Part shown: piece by piece, positions 1 through 10,400 of the stretch
Position numbering within the stretch: the stretch's first letter is position 1
Layout of the letters: every line of letters starts with the position of its first letter
Source of the DNA: Eucommia ulmoides
Taxonomy: Eukaryota; Streptophyta; Magnoliopsida; Garryales; Eucommiaceae
NCBI GenBank assembly: GCA_016647705.1
Contig: CM028330.1
Location: 33,431,534 to 33,495,533, forward strand
Length of the DNA: 64,000 bases
Direction: 5' to 3'
Notes under the pieces: model-generated
The model's input: the letters and a program-made list of their open reading frames with translations, nothing else
What the model was told of the DNA's origin: nothing
Databases searched by the model: none
Made by a program: the position numbers and the translations under genes

Positions 1-1427
1 TATGTTCCCAAATTTTTGCTCTGTTCTCAAAAAAATTATAACAGAAAGAGAAATATGATAATAATTTTATTTTGTTCCAATCTTTCTTTCCCTGGGAGTA
101 GAACAAAAACAGATTTGTTTTGGGAAAATACAAGCAGAAATCTGGGGGAACAGAAACACAAAACAAATGAGGCCTAAGAAGCATCATAATCTCACAGATT
201 TACCATTCAAAAATTCATTATCGAATTTGTTCACCAACATAACTCACGCTTAATGAAGAAAAATATTACATGATATTTGATGCATAAGAGTTCGTGGCAT
301 TTACCACTTTCCTGAATACGTCCAGCAGCATCACTGAAGCAACTCATATGATCAACTAAAGTACTAGTAACCTACAAATTTTCAGATTCATTCATCAGAT
401 CGACAATTAACTGAGCAATAACTCAAAAAAATTCTATTGCAGTGAAATCAACAACAGTAAATTGTCAACAAGTATCATTCTATCGATTATTCAAGAAAAA
501 ATGCCAACAATTACTTCTAAGAATGAATTTGAATAGAACACGAATTGGTTAATTAGATAGCAATGGTCAGTCTCCATACTTATAGAGTATCCAAAGGTGA
601 AGTTATTAAACTTCACAAAAATATAAAAAAATTGCAACTAGAAAAAAATAGTTACAAAAAACTAGCTCAAACAAGCTTAGAAAAAATAGCTCGAATGTAA
701 AATGAGAATTTGAGAGCAAGTTATTAAATCGACCAAAAATTGCCCTACGCCGAAGAAGCTCCATCGCCTAGCCTGCAGATGAATAGACTGAGATGAGACG
801 GTAACGAAAACAGAAACAGAAACAGAAAATAGAAACAGAAACAACAAACAACAAACAGAAACAGCAAACAGAAACAGAAACAGAAACAACAAACATAAAC
901 AAAAACAGAAACAACAAATAGAAACAGAAACAACAAATAGAAACATAAATAGCAAACAGAAACAGAAACAGAAACAGAAACAACAAACAGAAACAGAAAC
1001 ATAAACAGCAAACCGAAACAGAAACAACAAATAGAAATAGAAACAGCAAACAACTGAGACATTTCATCATCAATCCAATGATGAAATAAAATTGGTATTG
1101 GTCCTTAAAGTTTTATGGGTTACTGTCAAATAGTTTCCCCAATGTTTTAATTTTCTTAACCAACTCCTTCAACTCTTAACATTATATCACATAGGTTCTT
1201 TATTCTAATTTTACTCGATTATATTTCATCATCAATCCAACCCACTCTTCATCTTCTCCTTCTTCATACACTATTCAAAGGTTAAGGACTTAATTCGAAA
1301 AATAAAAATGAATAAAATTCGCTAACTCAGCCTCAAATGTGCTGCAATCAAGATAATCATTTGCTATCATTCTATTTCAACAAATAATGCACTTGCAATC
1401 AATAAATAAATAGACAAAGTAGAGTAC
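1..1427 (-). other. Probable eIF6 intron, with simple repeats
   Basis: AT-rich DNA downstream (on the minus strand) of the eIF6 donor at 1427. No exon encoding the next eIF6 segment was recognised. The only structured part is the GAAACA-type array listed separately. I see no other gene. Confidence 0.5.
797..1055. repeat. GAAACA / GAAACAACAAA simple-repeat array
   Basis: About 260 bases of imperfect GAAACA and AACAAATAGAAACA units. All three minus-strand frames are open because the unit contains no stop in that sense, which produces artificial C/F/V/S-rich reading frames. It sits inside the presumed eIF6 intron. Confidence 0.9.
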
Positions 1428-1706
1428 CTGTAGAAGTTCTCAGAACCTCCAATTGCAACCAAATAGTAGGCATTAGTCAGCTTGGAGAACACCCCAATAT
1501 CACATGAATTCTCGAATTGCAGCCCTGTTGAAAAACTCATGCACCATTAGACATTCAAATCAATGGAACACTATAAAACATACATACTGTGAAAAGAAAT
1601 TTATTACTACTGATTAATGGCAATAGGTTAACCAAATTGTAGCACACTAGCACTTAATGTAAAAAAAAAAGGAACTAAGTGTTATAGGAAACTTACTAGT
1701 TGCCAT
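1428..1706 (-). CDS. eIF6: eIF6 5' coding exons (ribosome anti-association factor), partial
   Basis: Two exons of translation initiation factor 6, which binds the 60S subunit, is needed for its biogenesis and keeps it from joining 40S early. The first coding exon (1706-1697) reads ATGGCAACTA and is followed by a GTAAGT donor. The next (1524-1428) starts after a TTTTTCAACAG acceptor and ends before GTACTC. Joined, they give 35 codons in frame plus two bases, starting [19 protein letters not shown] and continuing through [16 protein letters not shown]. This is the first beta-alpha repeat of the eIF6 pentein fold and matches plant eIF6 closely. It has a Y where I expect C (TNAYC). The remaining roughly 210 residues are not found between 1 and 1427, which looks like intron. 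The gene therefore continues off the left edge, or only this piece exists. Identification is from memory of the family; splice sites and frame are read directly. Confidence 0.8.
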
Positions 1707-1749
1707 AATGAATAAAGAAGCAAGAAACGATTGAACTAGAGAATAATAT
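1697..1749 (-). other. eIF6: eIF6 exon with end of 5' UTR and start codon
   Basis: Exon from 1749 (after a TGTTTGCAG acceptor) to 1697: 43 bases of 5' UTR followed by the ten coding bases. The ATG is at 1706-1704. The start was chosen because it completes the known plant eIF6 N-terminus across the intron with correct phase. Confidence 0.7.
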
Positions 1750-2164
1750 CTGCAAACAATCAAGGTTAAAATGATAAATTGAGGGATTCTTTAATTCAAG
1801 AAACAAAAAAAATCATAGTATAGAATTGATTAAATTTATTAATGAGACACTGAGTATTTTCTGGACTTCCCAGGCTTATAGAACACAATGAGAGTCAACT
1901 TAGGGTATCTGCCGCTGGGGGAGTTTGGAAAAAATCACAAGGGAAAGATAAAGATAATAAAATTCAAATTACAGATACAGGTGGCGTTGTATGCTTCTGA
2001 TGCAGTTACTGGCGGCAACTAGGTCACAGAGAGGTGTGGTTGGGCAGGCGACAGTTAGGTGGTGTCAAGAAGGGTAAAATGAATGGGGATGTGAGAGAAG
2101 AGGGTAGCGGTGGGTCGACAGTATATCGGTGATGAGACCAAGAACTTGACGGTGGGGTATGACG

Positions 2165-2330
2165 GTAAACAGAGCACAGAACACAAAAACAAACAGAACT
2201 GGGAACAAAATAGTAAACAGAACACAAAACAAAACAGTAAGCAGAACACAAAACACAAAACAAAATAGAACTGGGAACAAAACAGTAAAAAAAACACATT
2301 GTTTAAATCTATACTGAAAACAGAACAAAC
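2165..2330. repeat. AACAGAACACAAAAC-type simple repeat
   Basis: Repeated blocks of AACAGAACACAAAAC and GGGAACAAAACAGTAAA inside the presumed 5' UTR intron. The composition resembles the array at 797-1055, suggesting a common local slippage origin. Confidence 0.75.
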
Positions 2331-2549
2331 AGGGAGAGGGAGAGAAATGACACAGTACTATCGCATCCAGATCCGAACATCATCGACCTTTATCGTCTCC
2401 GAACACTGACATCCACCTTTACAAAAAAAGGTGGTAATTGTTCTCTAATTCGAATGATGAAAAGTTTCAATTTCAAAATCCAAAATTGATTCAATTTCAA
2501 ACCCAAAATCGAAATATAGAGAGCAAAAGAGAGAGAGAGAGAGACGTAC

Positions 2550-2990
2550 CTGGATAAGGAGAAGTTGTCGTCGTTGTCGCCATCACGTCGCACCTCACCA
2601 ACTGTCGTCGTTTTCGCCATCACCATCGTGCCCAGATCTACCTCTCTGTCAACCTTACTCTCAGTTCTTCCATCCCTCGACTGCGGCGGCCAAATATTAG
2701 TTCCAATTGGCCAGATTTGGCCGATTGAGGTCCCAATTAGCAACCGCAACGTTGGCGAGGTTCGGCATGACGGAGAGCAACGTGGAGCTGGGGCCAGGGC
2801 TGGAGATGGTGATGGAGTGGTGGTGCTTCGGCTGCAGGAAGACGCTAAGGGATGACGATTGAGCAAAGACCGCGATGGCGATTGAAAGAAGACGGCGATG
2901 GCGAGAGCGAGTGTGAGAGAAAATGAGATAGAGAGATAAGAACTGAGTAAAGGTGAATGAACGAAATGGTTTGGGGTGGGTATTGTTTTT
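2550..2990 (-). other. Probable 5' UTR exon of the eIF6 gene
   Basis: The stretch is richer in GC than its surroundings and ends at 2550 in TATCCAG followed by GTACGTCTCTC, a good donor on the minus strand. With the acceptor at 1750 this makes an 800-base leader intron, common in plant housekeeping genes. A 241-codon frame is open here, but its composition is low-complexity (S/P/R-rich) and it does not look like a conserved protein. The right boundary (transcription start) is only approximate. The link to eIF6 is inferred from orientation and spacing. Confidence 0.45.
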
Positions 2991-3109
2991 TTGTTTTTTA
3001 TTTTAGCAGATGTACCAACGGGAAGAGGGTTTGGGGTGGGTACCAAAATCATGGTGGGGGAGGGAAAATAATTGGAGACGAAACTCATTCGTAGCCTAAT
3101 ATCAAATAT

Positions 3110-3483
3110 AGGCAATCACTTTGGCGACGAACCACTTTTGTTGCAAATATAGTAGGGGTAATTAATCGCGACGAAAGTGGTTTGTCGCCAAATAAAAACA
3201 TATCTCGTGCTAAATTGTCGACGAAATATTTCCATCGCTAATACGCTAGCGGAAAAAAATTCTTTTTTTCTTGTTTGATGCAAAGAATTGATCGGATCAA
3301 TAGCGATGAATTCTAAAATTTCATCGCCTATTAACAACCCATGGCTACAAAATTGCACTTCGTCGCTAAAGGAGGTCACATTTGGCTACGATTGTTCATT
3401 TTGTAGCCAATAGACACATTTGGCCATGATTATTGTGTCGTCACAAAAAAAATTCGTAGCTGAATTCTGTTTTTCTTGTAGTG
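3110..3483 (-). mobile_element. Terminal region of a CACTA (En/Spm-type) DNA transposon
   Basis: The stretch ends at 3470-3483 in TTTTTCTTGTAGTG, the reverse complement of the plant CACTA terminus CACTACAAGAAAAA. Inside it is a subterminal zone of short GCGACGAAA / TTTGGCTACGAT / CGTCGC motifs in both orientations, as expected for transposase-binding repeats of this superfamily. The three bases after the terminus are TCA, the size of a CACTA target duplication. No opposite CACTACAAGAAA end was found to the left, so the element either extends beyond position 1 or has lost that end. No transposase is seen. The eIF6 exons lie on the inner side of this terminus. Confidence 0.7.
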
Positions 3484-5059
3484 TCAACTAATGATTAAGA
3501 AGGCCCCACTAACGTCAACAATACGATAAGTCAACTCGACCTGTTTGTTCGTTGCCACCCACAACTACTACCACTCTTCGTCAATGAAGAACATAGTAAA
3601 ACTCTATTCCTATTCGTATTTGAATTTGAATTGAATTAAATTTCATCTCAGAATCTAATTTTCCCAAAGGAGAAGTGACAAACAAAATGATATATGTCCC
3701 ATTAGTTTTCTTGGTTGGCTTTATTTTAATGATTTTTTTATTTATTTTCTTATAATTTTAAAACAACTTGTTTTTAGAAAGTAGAGGTTGTTTTGTATTT
3801 TGTGAAAGTACTTGAATAAAGAAGAAGCTGGAGTTTTTTTTTTCTTCCCAAAGGCAAGAATTAATTTTTTTATGGTGTCCAAATTTTGTTGATGTAATTT
3901 CGTATTGACATGGAGAAGAGTACATTTGAGGAAGAATTTAGTGAGATTAAAATACTTCTTTAGGTCCTAAGCAATTCCAGCAACTTTAAACCGAGGTAGA
4001 ATATGCATTAACAATTACTATCTCAAAATCTATTATTCAACCCTATATATAACGTTTCAACCAAATTGACTTTAGAATGGGCTTCGCTGTCCATTTTGTT
4101 CATTTTACGGCTTAATATAGGGGTTGTTTGAGTATGTCCAAGCATAGGCAATTTGTCGAAAAAGTGACGTGCAATTCAAATAAAGTTTAAAATATGTTGT
4201 GTCAAATGAAGGATACAGGGGGAGTTCCATTGGTCATGTAGAATATACAAGGATCATAAAGCGTGTTGGTCGCAAGGGTAAGGGAGGATGGAGATAAGAG
4301 TCACATTTTTTCCCCCAGTGAATTGTATCTACAAATATCCAATTTAACATAATTACCTTGATGTAGGAGGTGTTGATCAATGTGCGGCGGCGAGAAGTGC
4401 CACAGTGGTTGTAGGAAACAGATTGATTAAGATGAATTTTGGACTTGTTACTATATGCCGATACAGATCAGTAGGTGATCTTCTTGAGTAGTTAGTTGGA
4501 TGGCGGTTTAATACTTCAAACTTGGAAGACGCATTGCGGGGTCGACAATTAAGATGGACGGGGTTGGTGGTTTGGGGTGTGACGGATGCCGGTATGATAA
4601 GCATCAATTAGTTCGAGGAATGTAAGGTGGAAGTGTTTTGTCAATTTATGTGGATGTATTTGTTGGTTGGTTTGGGGAGTTGTGCTATTGTAGGTGAAGG
4701 GCATATTGGTAACGTGGAATTTGGTTGGGGTGTTTTATTGTATGTTGAAGGGATGTGGCATTGGTTGGGGTGTTTACTTGCATGTTGAATGGCATGATGG
4801 GTAGGGAGTTGTGCTATTTTGAAGGTGAAATGCATATTCATCACGTGGCGTGTGGATGGGGTGTTTTTGTGTATTTTGAACGGTATAATGGATTTTGTTT
4901 AAAGGTCATAATGGGTATTGCAAAATGTTTCCAAACATTATCTTTTTTTTCAATTGAAGTAGATATCGAGAAGAGAAGAAAAAATGATCAATTGTGCCCT
5001 TGATGATGAGTTTGGAATAACTTAATCATTACTTTTGCCTCTGTTTGACGTTCTAACAG
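3484..5059. other. Intergenic DNA, no gene recognised
   Basis: AT-rich sequence without a supported coding region. The only structure seen is the two-copy duplication at 4675-4930. Frames at 4377-4607, 4641-4844 and 4755-5003 are short and have no recognisable motif. Confidence 0.5.
4675..4930. repeat. Imperfect two-copy tandem duplication, about 129 bp
   Basis: The phrase GGGAGTTGTGCTATT occurs at 4675 and 4804, and both are followed by similar text (GGTGAAG/AATGCATATT, then an ACGTGG block and GGGGTGTTTT). The offset is 129 bases. Confidence 0.6.
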
Positions 5060-5711
5060 TGAAGTTAGTGATGAAGATAAAGATGGTGGTGCTGGAATTG
5101 GAATATTTTTCTACATTGTCCATGCTCTATTGAGATGCCTCTTGAGTTTCTCACCCAAGCTCTTCAATCGATTTGATCTTCCCTTAAGAATCTGTAAGAC
5201 CCCAATTTCGCACGTACGTCATTTTAGTTGCATTTTAGAACGTTTAGAAAATAAAGGGGTAGAATGTGTTATTTTCAATTTGAAATAAAATTTTTAAGGG
5301 GTGATTTTAAAATTTTAAGAATATTGAATTTTGAGAAGGGTTTAAATAATAACCTAAAGGGAAACTGCGGGGAGGTTAGTGTAATTTAAGAAAGAATAAA
5401 ACAACACCAACAAATGGGTAGTGACGTGAGCATTTCCCCCCTATTGTGTATATACATATACATCCATTCATACACATACGAAATAGAGGAGAAGAGTCCA
5501 GAAGAAATGAAGAGAGAGGGAGAGATAGACGTGGCTTACGAAGGATAAATTTTAGGAAAATTTGGTGAAAGGTCCCATTTCATTAAACCATCATTCTGCG
5601 GGATCCTGTAATAATGATTTTTTAATACATGACATAGTCCTTAGAAAGTGATTTTTTGAGTCTTGGGACCTCTTAACAAGATTCCCTAAATTTTATACCA
5701 CTAAAACCATG

Positions 5712-5720
5712 TATATATAA
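5712..5720 (+). promoter_or_regulatory. Candidate TATA box of the solo Gypsy LTR
   Basis: TATATATAA preceded by CCATG, on the LTR's own strand about 520 bases from its 5' end, where a U3 promoter would be expected. Sequence match only. Confidence 0.35.
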
Positions 5721-5829
5721 ACATCTATCCAGAGGTGAGATCAGAAAATCCTAAAAAGAAGAAATGAGGAAACGAAGAAGAGAGAGAGAGAGAGAAGGTT
5801 CGCTGGCGGTGGGGTGCGATCTGACGTGG

Positions 5830-6470
5830 GTGGTGGGCGTATGTTCAGTCTGATTTGTGTGGGTGTGCGTTTTATCCGTCGTTCAGTCTATAGTTCAACT
5901 TGAGTTGTGGGTGTGTGAGCATTGCCGTCGTAGCATCGCCATTGTCAGGTGTGTGTGTACAGGTCAGTGGTGTGTGATCGGCGCTGTTCTGATCGGTTAT
6001 GTATGTGGGGGGGGGGGTGTGTGGTTCAGCTGCTGCTGTGAGCGTGTGGAGTAGATTGGACGCATGTGTGTGTGTATGTACTGTTCAGATATAGTATGTG
6101 TGTGTGCTCTGTTTTTGTAGACTGTGTGTATGTGCGTGTGGTTCGATCGATTGTGTGGGAATGTGGTTCGGTCCGATGGTGTGATTTTGTGTGTATGCCG
6201 TTTGTTCGGTAGGTGTGTGTGATCGTCGACGGTGTGGATAGGTTTGTCCGGTGTGTGGGCTGTGCATGTGTTCGTCGTGTGTGTGTGTGTGTGTGGTGTT
6301 GCTCTTTGGCAGTGTGTATGTGTGAGGGTGTCATTAACCGTGTGTGTGTGTGTGATCGATCGTTTGGTCGTTGGGCGTTGGTACATGGTGGGTGTATGTA
6401 TGTTATTCGGTCGTCAGTTAGGTGTGTGTAAGGTTAGTTGGTTGGTGGCCGGCGGTGTGAGGGTGTTGAT
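5830..6470. repeat. GT-rich low-complexity stretch inside the solo LTR
   Basis: Long runs of GTGTGTG and TGTGTGGT. Frames on both strands here (H/T-rich on minus, C/V-rich on plus) are compositional artefacts. Confidence 0.8.
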
Positions 6471-7394
6471 CGGTGGTGATGCTCAACGAACAGAAAACAG
6501 GAACGAGCAGTAGAAGAAAAGAAGAAAAGGAAAAAGAAAGAAGAAGAAGAGAATGAAAAAAAAAGAGAGGAGAAATTACACAAATAACCCCAACAAAATT
6601 CAAAATCCATCTCGCGACCTGTGAACGATTCGGAACGGGTAACATTTTTCGTTAAGTTTGTTTTAGCCTTGTTAAATTAAATTCTAGCATCAAAATTTAG
6701 TAACCGGAATAATAAATTTGGGACCCTTCGTATTACTAAATTTTATGCAGTAAATTTTAACGGAATGAAATTAACCGAATAACAATTTTCATAATTAAAA
6801 TGTGGGAAAAGGGAAACTACAGAACATAGGACCTGCATTTGCATGATTAGGTTATTTTTACCTAAACTATTAATTTAAACCCTGTCACTAATAGGTTCGC
6901 ATGCATCGGATTAGCGGTAGAGTATAGTCGGTAAAAGCTTTTCGGAGCAGATCACCAGGTGAGTGTATTGTTTTCTTGCCAAACTATTTTTATATCTATA
7001 TATGTTAGAAAATGGTTGTATTTACATTAGATGCTTTTAAAATTTTGTGGATCAAATAGGTTTTGGGTGAGTTGGTAAAATAGATTTTCGTGAGATTACG
7101 ATGGTTTTCGAAAGGAAGATGAAAATAGTTTTTCGTTGGATTTGGTGGTTTTAAAAGAGAGTGAAAAATATCTATTTTTCTAAACATGTCTGGTTTTTTA
7201 AAAATAAAGAGTGGAAAAGTGGTTTTAGTAAAATCAAATGTTTCATTTTAAAAGAATGTGAGAAATATGATTTTCGGATAAAAAGTCGATTTTGGAAAAG
7301 AGAGGTGGATGTGTGATTTGACGTTGTTTATTAGACGATATCATTACATTGTGATTTGATGATGATGTTGTTGATTTGATAATGTCATAGTATT

Positions 7395-7470
7395 TATCTA
7401 CTTCGGCAGAGTATTAATTATCTGCTTTGGCAGAGTGTTGATTATCTGCTATGACAGAGCATTGTTATGT
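7395..7470 (+). repeat. Tandem CTTCGGCAGAGT sub-repeats in the LTR
   Basis: Three units of about 27 bases: ATCTACTTCGGCAGAGT, ATCTGCTTTGGCAGAGT, ATCTGCTATGACAGAGC. The other family member has the same motif in reverse (CCGCCGAAGCGGAT) at about 60330-60445, so the array belongs to the LTR family. Confidence 0.75.
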
Positions 7471-8171
7471 CCTGTCCGATGGGTGGTTCGGTAGGCGGTT
7501 ATTGATATTATGACCTGTCCGATGGGTGGTTCGGGAAGGTGGTTATTTGTCCCGCTAGGAAGGCAAATCCTACGGGTGGTATAGTACCGTTGCAACTCTC
7601 AATCGTGAGGTTAAAATGATCACATGGCTAGCCGAGGTGTGGTGTGATGTGGTGTGGTGTGTGGTGTTTCGTTGTATATGATATTTTATCATATATGGTG
7701 TTTTGTCGTATATGGTGATTGAGATGAGTACATTTATACATATTCTTTTATACTGAATTGGTATGTTTAGATTTCATTATGCTATATGGTTAGTTGAATT
7801 ATTCTTGTTGATTTTCACTGTTTAATTGGGGTGTTATATATATATATATATAGACGTCGATTTTGTGGTGATAGGAAAAATATATTTTTCCTTGTGGTAT
7901 GAGACATTTATATATCATGAGATTTTTTTTTATTTGATATATGATGTTATATGTTTTATGCCTGATCCATCTAAAATATTTTTATTAAGAAGGTAGTACA
8001 CTCGCAGGTACAATAGCTAGGAGTCAGTCTCCTACTGGTACTAGGTAGAGTCCGGCGATGCGGTTGTATTTTGGGAGGTGCTGGTTGAGGCGAACCTATG
8101 AGAGGTTCATGATTATTTTATCTTTGTTGTATTTATAATTTTGTAGGGACGGGTGTGTCCCCAATTAGAGA

Positions 8172-8172
<1 letters not shown>

Positions 8173-8245
<73 letters not shown>
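8173..8245. repeat. (AT)n microsatellite
   Basis: An uninterrupted TA run of about 72 bases near the 3' end of the solo LTR. Confidence 0.95.
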
Positions 8246-8247
<2 letters not shown>

Positions 8248-8378
8248 TCATGATTTGGTGATTGTGTATGTATGTATGCACTTGTCGTTTCCTAATTGTT
8301 TTGGCGTATAGGTGATGTCATGTCGATGTCACGCCGACCGCAGGGTGATGGGTGTCCGGGGTGGGGTGTGACAGAATC

Positions 8379-8910
8379 CATCATTATTCTCTATCATCTC
8401 GTTGACGTCCAGTGTGGTGCCCATTGCCGGGTTTACAACATTTATCTCTCTTTCCTCCACCCCACCACCCCAAATTTTTTACCCTTTCCCCGTAACCCTA
8501 TTGGAGACAAGTCATATAGTCAATCCAGTTTTATTATTTTAGTGGTTTTGCTATAAAACTACAATCTCAAGTATTTATTAGTGTATCACTTTTTGTAATT
8601 TGCTTACTTGTGTTGTGTTATTGTTAGATACCATGAATGTGTACTTGAATGTCTTAACTTGTAATAGAGATTAAAAGGAGTGACAACTAATGTGATAAAT
8701 GTTCTTAGTTATTTATAAATGTTAATTTGGTATTTAACAATTCAATTAGAATACTTTGCAGGTGTTTTGTTGGAGATCCCTATATTCAATCCATTTTATT
8801 CTTATTAGTTATTTTTTCATATAGAGTGACAATCTCAAGTATTTAATACTAAATGGAAATTTGAGTATTTTATTTAATTATATTATATTGTTGTTAGATA
8901 ACATGGATAT
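8379..8910. other. AT-rich spacer with a diverged direct repeat
   Basis: No gene recognised apart from the possible exon tail to 8415. Blocks at about 8500-8640 and 8770-8905 share the order GGAGA, TCAATCCA, TTTTATT, ACAATCTCAAGTATTTA, TTGTTAGATA and CATG, indicating an old tandem duplication with offset of about 270 bases. Confidence 0.4.
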
Positions 8911-10400
8911 TGTTGACTCTATGTTTCAGTGAAACAATTAATGTTGATGTTTTGAGGAACTAATGTGTTTATTAAATATTTTAGATTTTAGTTCCGTAGA
9001 GAAAATAAGAAAAAGAAAATGATTTTCAAGAAGATATCTAAAAAGATCGAGATGGTTGCAATGAAAATATTGAAGTTTTTTTTTTCGAGCAAGAAGATTT
9101 CTTATATTTCTAGGTAAAACACCTCAAATTTTCTTATGCTCTTAATGCAACCCGATTAAGATCACACACAACACTTAAAATTAATTTGAAATATATGAAA
9201 TATGGTAAGAAGTAATAAATTTTAGTGTCCTAATGATTTCCCTAAAATTTCGATCAAGATAATGTTTGAAAAAATCAAAATTGTGTTTTTTTGGCCTAAA
9301 CGGTCGATTGACAATATGAGCGATCGACTGATTGAATCAAGATTTCAGTTTTGGGTTTTCTAGCAAATCAGTCAACCGAACAGATGAACACTTGATTCAG
9401 TTTCAAAATGATTGAGTAACTGATCGACCGACCTAGGGTTCAACAGCTAAAAAACTAACTATTGGAGGTCAAGCGGTCGACTGCTTGTGCAGCCGATCAA
9501 CCAAATATATAAAAATCATATCTTTGACCAGAACGTTTTAAAAGATCTTCTACCAATTTTTCTTGGATTTAAACATTTATATATTATATTTAAATGTCTT
9601 TTGACTCATTTTCAAAGATGCATCTTATATTTAAAAGATCTCATGATTTAGTTATTGTATTATTTGATTCTATGGGTTTTACTAGGAAAACTTCTTTCTA
9701 TCTTTATAGGGTTTAAATAAAAATATTTTTGGGACTAAATCATGAGTTTTAAAAGTTTATTTCTAGGTAAAATATTACTTATTTAAAAATTTTAATATAA
9801 GGGGTCTATATATTCTATTTTTTTGGCATATTTTTCAAAAATAGCTCTTATAGGCATAGTTTAAAATCTTTATATATAGACTTGTGGATATCATATATGT
9901 CAAAAAAAAAAAACATCATCAAGAATGCATATAATTTTAGAGTTTTTAAAAAAGAGAAATCATATCTCATTTTGAAATATTTCTGAGAGAAAATTTTGTG
10001 AAATGTTCTTGATTGAAGAAAGTGTTATTTTTGCTAAAACATAGTTTGAATATTGTGTTTGATCCTCTTAAGAAAATCCCAATGAGATTGTTCTTGTTTA
10101 TTTGCTCAAATTATCGTGCTTTAATTGATTTATATATTTTGTTTGAGCTTGCAGTATTTTTAATTGAAAAATCGTTTTCATCAATGAATACCCTGAAAGT
10201 CTTATGAAACAATTTTTTCTTGAAAAATTGATTTCTATAATCTATGAGCTTTAATTTTTATAATCAGATTTGTATGCTCACATATATTTCTATCATTTAG
10301 TGTTGGGTCATTAGTTGAGTATATTTTGATTTGAGATGGTAGAACCTCATGTGAGAAGAAGCTGTATTTTTTTGTATTTGTGAATCGTAGCTTAAACGTA
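8911..10400 (+). mobile_element. 3'-truncated Copia-family LTR
   Basis: Starts TGTTGACTCTATG and follows the order of this window's Copia LTR family: ACAATTAATGTTGATGTTTTG, GAACTAATG, the sequence before AACCCGATTAAGATCACACA, a cluster of GTCGATTGAC / GATCGACTG motifs (9295-9490), and TGGTAGAACCTC...AAGAAGCTG (about 10340). It breaks off near 10383-10411, where LTR-A begins. The expected last 500-700 bases (to CCAACA) are missing here and were not found beyond LTR-B. Confidence 0.7.

Larger units (their letters stand above)
5193..8373 (+). mobile_element. Solo LTR of a Tekay/Del-like Gypsy family, 3.18 kb
   Basis: Starts TGTAAGACCCC and ends GGGGTGTGACA, bounded by a perfect GAATC duplication (5188-5192 and 8374-8378). 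No internal region is present, so it is a solo LTR left by LTR-LTR recombination. The family is shown by homology to the Gypsy 3' LTR at 59660-61218 read on its minus strand: shared blocks include the CTTCGGCAGAGT sub-repeats (7400-7465), a block around CTACGGGTGGTATAGTACCG (7570-7640) and the GGAGTCAGTCTCCTACTGG block (8010-8060). It is about twice as long as that LTR. Much of the excess is a GT-rich stretch at 5830-6500 in which all open frames are low-complexity. Confidence 0.85.
5060..8415 (+). pseudogene. Possible terminal exon of an unidentified gene, split by a solo LTR
   Basis: A TTCTAACAG acceptor ends at 5059. From it a frame stays open to the LTR at 5193 (SEVSDEDKDGGAGIG, then a hydrophobic FFYIVHALLRCLLSF stretch). 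It resumes after the LTR at 8379 and reaches a TGA near 8415 when one copy of the GAATC duplication is removed. About 58 codons in all. I do not recognise the family. It may be a real last exon disrupted by the LTR, or chance. Confidence 0.25.

Noticed and set aside
305-371. Possible exon on the minus strand (VTSTLVDHMSCFSDAAGRIQES) with an acceptor and donor
   Set aside because: 67 bases, not in phase with the preceding eIF6 exon (a stop would follow at once), and no recognised family. Most likely chance.
677-1073. Three overlapping minus-strand frames rich in C, F, V and S
   Set aside because: Pure translation of the GAAACA simple repeat; no stop codons by composition.
2390-3115. 241-codon minus-strand frame
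   Set aside because: Spans a good splice donor and has S/P/R low-complexity composition; better explained as 5' UTR exon plus flanks.
5857-6513. Several frames rich in H/T or C/V
   Set aside because: GT-repeat artefacts inside an LTR.
9295-9490. Regularly spaced GATCGACTG motifs considered as a CRISPR-like array
   Set aside because: Units overlap, vary in length and sense, have no unique spacers of constant size, and occur within plant LTRs.
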